NCBI GenBank assembly: GCA_032768795.1 | Contig: CP136495.1 | Coordinates: 1,366,501-1,430,500 of the forward strand | Length of the DNA stretch: 64,000 bases | Reading direction: 5' to 3' | From: Tremella fuciformis | Lineage: Eukaryota > Basidiomycota > Tremellomycetes > Tremellales > Tremellaceae | Shown here: in pieces, positions 56,616 to 64,000 of the stretch | Numbering within the stretch: position 1 is the first letter of the stretch | Layout: every line of letters starts with the position of its first letter | Program-made: the position numbers and the translations under genes | The notes under the pieces: generated by a model | The model's input: the letters and a program-made list of their open reading frames with translations, nothing else | Told to the model about the DNA's origin: nothing | Databases searched by the model: none

Positions 56616-56800
56616 TGTTGGTGATACACGCCAGATCAAAAGTAGATATGCTAGCGGGGCTAAGACTGCTACTACACACGAAACGACGTGTTGTGATTGT
56701 GAGAAGGTTGTAGCGAATTGGTCTTGTCTGTTGTGACCTATATATACGCATTGTCAGATCTGAGACGACATGCAACGAATGTATTGTCCCAAGATATGCA

Positions 56801-57005
56801 TCATGAGCACTCCAGCGAGTGCATGACTACCGGCTCCCAGGGCTTGTCGTTCTTGTCCGCCGGCTCCTGCTCGATCGTCGTGACAACGTCCAGCCCACCG
56901 ACAGCACGTCCAAAGATCCTGTCGCGTGAGCTTGGGCCTTGACCGCGAGGGTGTCATTGCACAGCTCACGTATGCTTGTCGTCCAGCCACGGACATGGGA
57001 CCGTC

Positions 57006-57037
<32 letters not shown>

Positions 57038-59249
57038 TCCAGCATTCGCCATGGACAGCGTAAACGGCCGGTCGTGTCGCGCTTTCGGGCTGAATTCGTC
57101 TGCAAAGTTTCCGCCCCATATGGACTCGCCGCCTGTGCCATCGCCAAAGGGACACCCTCCTTGTATCATCTGCCACTCAGCCTTGTTCCGTGTCAGGCAT
57201 GAGATGACTGACGAATTTCTTGATGACACGGTGGAAGATGAGGTTGTTGTAGTAGCCTAAACGTGAGCTTCTGCAGGACAGTCGAGTCAACGAAGCTTAC
57301 CTCTCTTGATCAGCTCTGTAAAGTTCTCCACGGCCTTGGGAGCGACATCGGGGAAGAGTTTGAGATGTATGTCCCCCTTGTTCGTGTGAATCGTCGCGCT
57401 GGTCGGCAAAGCCTTGTGTTTTGCAGGCTCGGCCACGGCAACAGTGAGCTCTTCTCGTGTCGGGCGCTCGTTGAAGACGTCTCTGTCGCCACCCTTTGCA
57501 TCTCTGGGGCGTCAGCTCAGTCACATATAACGAGAGCTCACTCTTTCTCCCCTCGGGCGAACAGATAGAAGCGCTGCTTTTTGTACGCCGTGGAGAAGAG
57601 GTGCGGATCGCGAATAGCCTTTTCGGCCAGCAGAGGGTTCTCCGAAGCAGCCATAGCCTGGCAGGTCAGTTGATGCTACACTGGAATTTAGGACTGACCA
57701 ATGTGGTGACACCTTTCTTTGCTGGTGCGCCCTGATACACTGCCAAATTCAAGAAACGCAATGTTTCGTCCTTGCCCAAGACCCTGACGACTTTGTTGCT
57801 CACAGTGTTGATGACTCGCGGTCAGTCACACTCATCGGCGTAGCCCTGGCTTTACCTTTTATCCCAAGCATTGTCGGGTAGAGCAAGAAGTTGCCGCTCT
57901 CATCCCACACGGCATTGGCCGTCCGCAGCGCCCCTCCAGGACCGCTCTCCGTGTTGTCCAGCTCCCGCTCGATGGCAAGTCGACGGCCAAAGTCCATGTC
58001 GTCCAACTTGTACACCGCCGTGCCAGCCTGCTGCATCTCGGATGTCGCTATCAGGGACTCGTCGTATGTGCGCGTGAGCTTGCCGGTGAGGAAGTTGAAG
58101 ACGTGTACAGCGCGAGAGGGAAGGGCGAGGGTCGCAAAGTGGGACGCGTTGGGTGAGAAAGTGATGCAGGTTGGGATAGATTTGGTCTGAGGTCAGCCTG
58201 TGTCGCTGACAAGGGGCTCAGTCAACCTTTTTGAACTGAAAGAGATCCGTCGAGGATTTGTATTGCCATAGACCCGGGACCGGCGGGAGACCCCAAGGGT
58301 CGCTTGGCTGCCAATACTCTACAAAGCCATCCTCGTCTGCAGAGATGACACAATCATACTTGGAGGTGTACTACTGATCAGCTCTGATGTCCATGGCTCC
58401 AAAAACTAGCTGGCTCACGGCGATGACGTGCACCGGCGCACGATGCAGCTTGGTGATCTCGTATAGGGGTTTGCCATCTCCTCGGCCATCGTATATACGT
58501 ATCATGGGAGAGGCGACATCGGACACTGCCAACAGAGTCTGCCCGGCACCAGGCTCGTGCACCCAGCACACCGCCTTGGGCGTGAAGTTGAATTTCAAGA
58601 TGTTGATCATGTCTGCGGTCAGCCGAGCCACCGGCGTTGACCCAAACCTACCAAAGTTGACGACGTCGAACACTCTCCCCTCGCCACTCTCAGAGATGGT
58701 CGCGTACAGAACTCCATCCTCTGATGCCGCTGCGCCCACAATGGCCTTCAATGATGTCCGAAAATGCTTCACAAACTCGATGCCGACCTCTTGCTTCTTC
58801 CACAGCTTCAAATGGCCGTCGACGGAAGTGGTCATGACGAAGCCAGTCCTTGACATTAGCTCTAGCAAACAACATTTGAGCTGCACACTTGGTCATCGTC
58901 ACCGTATTGACGTGGTCACGGTGCATGAAAGACTTGTAGTACCGGTCTGCGTCGGGCAAGTGTTCGAGGTACAGCTTCTCATGAGGGAGCACTGGGTTGT
59001 CAGCTAACTTCAGCCCAGAAGCCACAGCTGACCTGCTCTCTTCTTCTTCTTTCGGTTGCTGCTAGAGCCCTCTGCTGCAGCAGTAGGCATTGGGCCTATC
59101 TCCTCGTCCGAATCGTCCATGTCGGCAGGAGGCATCTCCAGCTCGGCCCCTTTCGAGCCTCCGTTGACGACGCCGTTCGGCGAGTGCGACCCTTCCTCGC
59201 CTCTTCCCCGCTTGCCGAGGCTCGTGGACGGCCCCGCTTCGTCCGACAT
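56801..59249 (-). CDS. PPWD1: WD40-cyclophilin (PPWD1-like peptidyl-prolyl isomerase)
   Basis: Nuclear spliceosome-linked isomerase: N-terminal WD40 propeller, C-terminal cyclophilin. About 690 residues in 12 exons; introns mostly 37-55 nt. Start MSDEAGPS at 59249, then a basic KKKKR patch, [47 protein letters not shown] and further WD repeats to about residue 440. The cyclophilin part has the active-site residues [46 protein letters not shown] and [12 protein letters not shown], including the Trp of the cyclosporin site. Ends VVMHSLECS. Convergent with ROM2 (185 bases between stops). Confidence 0.93.
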
Positions 59250-59491
59250 GCTGCTGATGTATGTAGTGTAGAAACGAAGTCAGACACGTTAAAGCGACGG
59301 ACATTTCAAGCAAATGCCAACGCCGCTCAAGCGGTGATCGCCGCCTGAGCAAAATTACCCGAAATGGATGGAAACGCCGCGCGGGAACCGTGCACGAACT
59401 GCATACGGGCAAGACATGTCATGACTATGGCTTGTGCATTATGTACGAAGTGTGTCTAAGGTAGCGGTGGATGTCCGAAAAAAGGGTATGT

Positions 59492-61587
59492 CTAGAGCTG
59501 GTGGACAGCGTCGACGTCCTGGGGCTTGTCGCCGTTGGTGTGGACGCCGTTGCCGGGGACAGTCGAGTCCTTGACAAAGCCGAGCTGCTCCTCCTGGGAG
59601 AGGTCCTCGAGGGTGAGACCCTTGGTCTCAGGGAGAAGGAGGGTGGAGAAGACACCGGTCAACATGAAGAGGGCGAAGATCTCAAGGATGTGCTTGAGGA
59701 ACTTGTTGGTGCCGCCAATGTTGATCAAGCGGGAGAAGCCGACCTGGGCGACGATAGCACCGAGCTTGCCGGAAGCGGCGGAAATGCCGTGGGCAGTTGA
59801 CCTGTAGCGGGTGGGGAAGACCTCGCCGGGGATGACGAAGGTGGTGGAATTGGGGCCGAAGTTCTGGAAAAAGTTGGCCATGCAGTAGAGGAACACGAAG
59901 GCCTTCTTGCCGGATGAGGTGGACTGCATTTTGTCGTAGCCGAAGCCCATGCACACGAAGATGATGGTGAGGAGCGAGAAGCCCATGAGCTGGATTGGCT
60001 TTCTACCCCAACTGTCGATCGCGAGGAAAGTTGCGTAGTATCCAGGGATGAGGCCGCCGACCGCGAGGATGATGTTGCCGACAGAGACGTTCTTGAGCGA
60101 CTGGTAGATGTTGAACGAGGCGGTGCCGTTGGTGGCGGAACCGAAGCCGATGGTCTTGAGGATGGTGGACGAGTTGAGACCCAGACCGTAGAAGGCAATG
60201 TCGAGGGCGAACCAGGACCACGCCGTGCCAAGGAGAACCTTGCCGTTCTTCCACTGGCCAAAGTGGCGGGTGAAGTCGGCCCACGAGGCCTTGGGGACCT
60301 CGGCGCGCTCGTTGTTGTGGATGGGGTCGACGACGTAGGTGCCGGTGGTGAGGTACGTGTCGACGTCCTGCGAGGCCTGCTTGATGTTGCGCTCAATGTC
60401 CATGGTGTAGCGGGGAGTCTCGGGGATGGTGAGACGGAAGTAGAGCGCGACACAGGCGGGGACACAGCCGATACCGATCAGGAGACGCCAGCACTGGTCG
60501 ACACCCTTGAGGTGGGTGACCGGCTCAGAGATGATCTGGTTCTTGTAGGCGGAGACGACGACGACGGCAACGATGGCTGCGGCAAAGTTACCCCAGCCCT
60601 GGGCGGAGAAGACGGCGGTCATCATGCGACCACGGATGCGGCGGGCGGCGAACTCGGAGGTAATGACCGCGGAGAGAGGGTAATCTTTTCTGTCAGTTTC
60701 TCTTTAAGAAAAAAATCATTCAACCTGCCTCCCCCGATTCCCATACCCATCACGAAACGCCACATGATGATAACTGGCTCATCAGCATCGCAGACATCGA
60801 AAATGGACGCTCGACATACCTCCGTAGATGTTGACGCCAAGAGCCTGACCGGCGACGGCCTGTCCGAGAGTTCCGACAATGATGATCATCTGCCGTAATC
60901 AGCTTGGATTTTCAATGGATTCAGGGAGGCACGCACCAATTCGACACCGTACATGCGCTTGCGACCGACGTGGTCGGCGAGCCAACCGAAGGAGAGCTGA
61001 CCGAAGAAGGTACCAATGGAGTGGGCGACCTTGATACCGAGATCCTGGTTCGAGGTGTTGCTCTTGCCGTTGTGGTAAACGTAACCAATCATACTGGCAG
61101 CAATGGAAATGGCAAAGACTGCAAAAGTCAGCACTGTGCGCGAAAAGCGTTTGATTGGGCTAACTGTCGTAAGCATCGGTGAAGAAGCCGACACCGGCCA
61201 CGATACAGGCCTTGGCGTGGAACCACCTGTTTTGTCAGTCCAAATTACTGAGTGGTGCTTCTGCGAATCGCAGCAGCCTGATGCGAGTCGCTGGGTCGCG
61301 CCATGCATGTATGGCTGCACGAAAACGAATGAAGAAGGTGGAACTGGATAGAGGAGAAAAGTGCCACGTTCAAAGGCAGGTGCGTTTCCGCCACACTGCC
61401 TATCCCTCTATCGATGGTGGAAGTGCAAGGCCGAGCACGCCGAAGATCCATCAAGCACAGGCCCAGGACAGAAGCAAGACACTACTCACGAGAACTTGGC
61501 CTCGTCAATCTCAGCGAGGGCGGCGCGGCGGCGCTCGTCGGCGCCCACAGCCGCGTTTGCGTGGTTCTTCTCGTACTCGAGAGACAT
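59492..61587 (-). CDS. PHO84: High-affinity phosphate:H+ symporter
   Basis: Major facilitator of the phosphate-H+ symporter family in the plasma membrane. 549 residues; exons 61490-61587, 61165-61226, 60937-61118, 60820-60889, 60729-60773, 59492-60684. Twelve membrane segments; signature blocks SWFHAKACIVAGVGFFTDAYD, FGQLSFGWLADHVGRKRMYG, MGMGIGGDYPLSAVITSEFA, WRLLIGIGCVPA, IPETPRYT, and the C-terminal FFQNFGPNSTTFVIPGEVFPTRYRST. Intron 1 is 263 nt, long for this window; intron 5 needs a GC donor (gcaggt), because only that join restores GGDYPLSA. Four CACGTT sites lie upstream, in line with phosphate regulation by a Pho4-like factor (inferred). Confidence 0.95.
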
Positions 61588-63133
61588 GTCGTAGTCGCTG
61601 TGGACTTTTTTCCAAAGGACAAAGAAGAAGAGAAGAGACGGATGATCGAGGTGGAGCGGTCAGAACAAGCTGTTATGTATGCCCGCGATGCGGTCTGTTC
61701 GGTCGCAGAAAAAAGTTGCTGCTACCCTGCGACAAGCCGAGCCGCGTGCAACCCTTGCTGGCCTGTCTGACTATCCTGAACCCGAGCAGCGTCGAGGCTA
61801 CTGGAGAGACGAGAGAGACGAGAGGCAGAGGCAGACGACGGGTGAGTAACGAGAGGGGCACAAGTCGAGGACGCAAAGCCCGTTGGTCGGTTGGTCAAAC
61901 ACGTTCACACGTTCTTGATATGCACATGTCTTGGCCTTTCAGGCCCGACCCGCCGAGCCACCCCTATGGCACTGGCTCTGGACTGCCTGATTCTCTCCCA
62001 GGTCCCCGGGCCCTGTCCCCGCCTGCCCGACATGCCGCTATAGGAAGCCCCGCGTCGAGATCAGGCGACGAGTTGTTCACGCACGTTCGTCGATCGGAGA
62101 GAATTGACCAGCCCATCCCACTCTCGGCATTGAACCGTGCCTGAAATGTGTCCACTACCTCAGCTCAGCAATTTCGAGAGTGGCAGCATGCATCAAGACA
62201 ACCCAGCTACAGCGCACGTTCATCGCTCATCGCCTGTGTCGCTTGGCTGTCACCCTTGGCTAGCCAGGGTTATCACGTCAGGACCAATCGGACTCTATCC
62301 GTATTACTTGTTCTCGAATGGGACGGCGGCCCGCCTGTCCTCCGAAACCCGTTCAACCCATGCTGATGCGCTGCTTGCTGAGCAGTGCAGTTCCAAGCTA
62401 GATCCAGGCTACTGCCCCACCCGTGGAGCTGCCATTGGTCTAAATTGGTGCCAAGTGAGGTCCGGAAGGGCCTGACGATCACAGCTCCCGGCCAAGAGAT
62501 TCGAGGCCGCCATCCCGGAATGCCGTCAATGCGATGGGAGCTACTGGGATCAGGGGACATGAGATGCGGTGGAGATAGGATCAAGAGTCAAGGCTCACTC
62601 GATGATGATGCATGCACCGAAACGATGCATCGTCCATCGAGCTCACCAGCGGGGAATGCCGTGCGGGTCAGAGTGTCTCGAGATCGGCGATGCTTCCTCA
62701 GATCCGGCAGCAATGACACTCTGCAGTCTGCACAATCATGGCTGAGAAAGACGAGATGGGATTGGTAGCCGCTGGCCCATAAGTGCGCGGTGAAGATTAT
62801 CGCCAAACAGCAGGCTAATCGGCTTTGTGAAAGGTCAACGCGTAGCGAAGCGACAACGAGTTGTGACCACTGCTGGGCATCTGGAATGCTGCGACACAGG
62901 TCGTCGACAGTCCAGCGAGCGGATTGCTCCTCCAGATCGGGAGGAAAAGACATCGTCGGGCCCGTTAAAAGGCCAGGTCCGTGTTTCGTACATTGGGTGA
63001 AGGTCGTTTGAGGCTTGACGATCCGTCCGTCAAGCGACCAGCGCCAGTCAACGATAAAGGACTCTGTATAGGTGATGCGAAGACGATCCCTGAAAGGGTC
63101 GCGGCCGACGCTCAACTTGGCATTTCGACGCCG
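61588..63133. promoter_or_regulatory. Intergenic: PHO84 promoter and acylphosphatase 3' side
   Basis: 1546 bases. A 175-codon open frame at 62588-63115 (minus) and a 321-codon frame crossing 61179-62144 (plus, antisense to PHO84) show no family resemblance. Apart from the CACGTT cluster, nothing is recognised. Confidence 0.5.
61900..62220. promoter_or_regulatory. Cluster of CACGTT (Pho4-type E-box half) motifs
   Basis: CACGTT occurs at 61900-61905, 61908-61913, 62082-62087 and 62215-62220, about 310-630 bases upstream of the PHO84 start. CACGTG/CACGTT are the known Pho4 core sites in yeasts. The function is inferred from position only. Confidence 0.45.
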
Positions 63134-63585
63134 TCATGCCTTGTATCGTCGAACTTCGAAGCCATTTGCACCGCCCAGAGCCTCTCTGATTTCGGCATCG
63201 CTAGCCGCCTTGGTCTCTTTGATCATTTCGACGCCCTTGACTTCTGCTGCAGGAGGACCTTTCGACAAGTAGGTGCGACTGCGATGAGACGTGACACAAC
63301 GTATGGTCAGCGGGTATTCACAAGGCATTGACATTGTCGGATGGCCCGACAGCAACTCCCTCGACGCTCTCGTCTGGGTGATTCCAGCACCAGCCCTTGA
63401 GCCCGAGTTTCTGTGCTTGTTTCTGAGTATAGTACCGAAAGTTGACTCCCTACTCCAGTCAGCTGGATTAGACCTCTTTCCAATGGTGAAGGATTCACCT
63501 GTACGACCCCAGTGCTGCGGTCATCAGCATCTTCCAATGGCCCGGGCAGATTGTAGACTTACACCTTGAAGTGTATCAGGTCCAT
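63134..63585 (-). CDS. Acylphosphatase
   Basis: Small enzyme hydrolysing carboxyl-phosphate bonds. 103 residues in four exons: 63563-63585, 63499-63514, 63322-63449, 63134-63278; the first two exons have only 23 and 16 nt. Joined, they give the signature [18 protein letters not shown] with the phosphate-binding Arg, then [15 protein letters not shown] with the catalytic Asn, GPSDNVNAF and the tail [12 protein letters not shown] ... FEVRRYKA. The length fits the family (about 90-105). The start ATG at 63585 directly precedes DLIHFKV. Introns 43-49 nt with ctga-type branch sites. Confidence 0.9.
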
Positions 63586-63904
63586 GATCTCCAACGCTCG
63601 CAGAAAGCTTGTAGACCGCAGCTTGTCCAGTATTCTACCGTCTGCTTTGACCAGTGAGTAGGACAATGGTCGCTCCGTGGAGCGGGAGGAGACAAGGTAT
63701 GAAGAAGGGAGATATTGCCGATGAAACCCGGCAAATCAGTCCAAACGAGTTGCCGGGTCGACCGGCGGCGGCGGCGGCAACGGCAATAATATCATTTTGT
63801 CGCGCGACTCGTCTATCCTCATCAATCAGAAGACGTCAAGAGAAGCCTGACAGCGTGTAGGGGATCTCATCGCTGCTCTCCCTTCATCGTCCTTTCTCGA
63901 CGAC
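63586..63904. promoter_or_regulatory. Divergent promoter acylphosphatase / right-edge gene
   Basis: 319 bases between opposite starts. A short GGC triplet run lies near 63765-63780. Confidence 0.45.
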
Positions 63905-64000
63905 CATGTCGGCCGCCAGATGTTCGTCCACCCTCAAACGTAGTGCCATTGGTGTGCCTGCCCGAAGACCGGCCAGACCCTCAGTCCGGCACGCATCCAC
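63905..64000 (+). CDS. Start of a gene with a mitochondrial-type presequence, truncated by window
   Basis: An open frame begins at ATG 63905 in a good context (cgaccATG) and stays open to the right edge, 32 codons. The encoded N terminus (MSAARCSSTLKRSAIG, then VPARRPARPSVRHAS) is rich in Arg, Ser and Ala with no acidic residue, as in matrix-targeting signals. The product cannot be named from this fragment. Confidence 0.5.

Noticed and set aside
61179..62144. 321-codon plus-strand frame antisense to PHO84
   Set aside because: It overlaps PHO84 exons and the long first intron on the other strand; the product is Arg/Ser-rich noise with no family.
62588..63115. 175-codon minus-strand open frame downstream of the acylphosphatase
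   Set aside because: No domain, no splice logic and composition like intergenic DNA; it fits a chance frame in GC-rich 3' flank.
1..64000. tRNA, rRNA or CRISPR arrays
   Set aside because: No B-box-like GGTTCGAAYCC with a matching acceptor stem, no rRNA sequence and no regularly spaced repeats were found by eye. A tRNAscan run would settle the first point.

Overview
The window looks like about 64 kb of nuclear DNA from a basidiomycete fungus, most likely a tremellomycete (Cryptococcus/Trichosporon-like); I cannot name the species. The signs are GC-rich genes packed on both strands with gaps often of 100-500 bases, about 139 tiny introns (mostly 36-60 nt) with GTNNGY donors and CTGAC/CTAAC branch sites, and fungal families throughout (IRE1, PUF6, ROM2, DPB11, PHO84, AIM22, Zn2Cys6 factor). 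Gene models were built by hand: exons were joined where a donor, a branch-like site, an acceptor, frame and family homology all agreed. None has transcript support.

Layout. 1-6.2 kb: 3' part of a PPZ-type phosphatase, then a Zn2Cys6 transcription factor. 6.4-9.2 kb: three tandem genes for small secreted proteins (Nis1-like), one apparently decaying. 9.5-17.3 kb: PUF6 and IRE1, divergent from one promoter, then RNH203. 18.3-24.6 kb: an unrecognised 685-residue protein and VAS1 (valyl-tRNA synthetase) with a probable mitochondrial/cytosolic double start. 24.7-30.2 kb: an intact, apparently very young Ty1/copia retrotransposon with identical 117-bp LTRs and a 5-bp target duplication, inside the short divergent promoter between VAS1 and APM4 (AP-2 mu). 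30.3-37.5 kb: APM4, a TPT-type transporter with 16 exons, and a mucin-like membrane protein. 37.7-43.1 kb: an alpha/beta hydrolase (lipase-like) next to a perilipin-like lipid-droplet protein. 44.3-53 kb: DPB11, lipoate ligase AIM22, TCA17/TRAPPC2L, an Atg43-like tail-anchored protein, and two tandem thioredoxin-like AhpC/TSA-type genes. 53.3-64 kb: ROM2 RhoGEF, a WD40-cyclophilin (PPWD1), PHO84 with CACGTT sites upstream, an acylphosphatase, and the start of a gene with a mitochondrial-type presequence that runs off the window.

Most genes are housekeeping and unrelated in function. Local pairings that may matter are IRE1/PUF6 (shared promoter), hydrolase/perilipin (neutral lipid) and the two redox paralogs. 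I see no clearly new multi-gene system. The best leads are the retrotransposon in an essential-gene promoter, eight GC-AG introns that the reading frames appear to require, the secreted-protein triplet, and an RNase H2C split by a long disordered insert.
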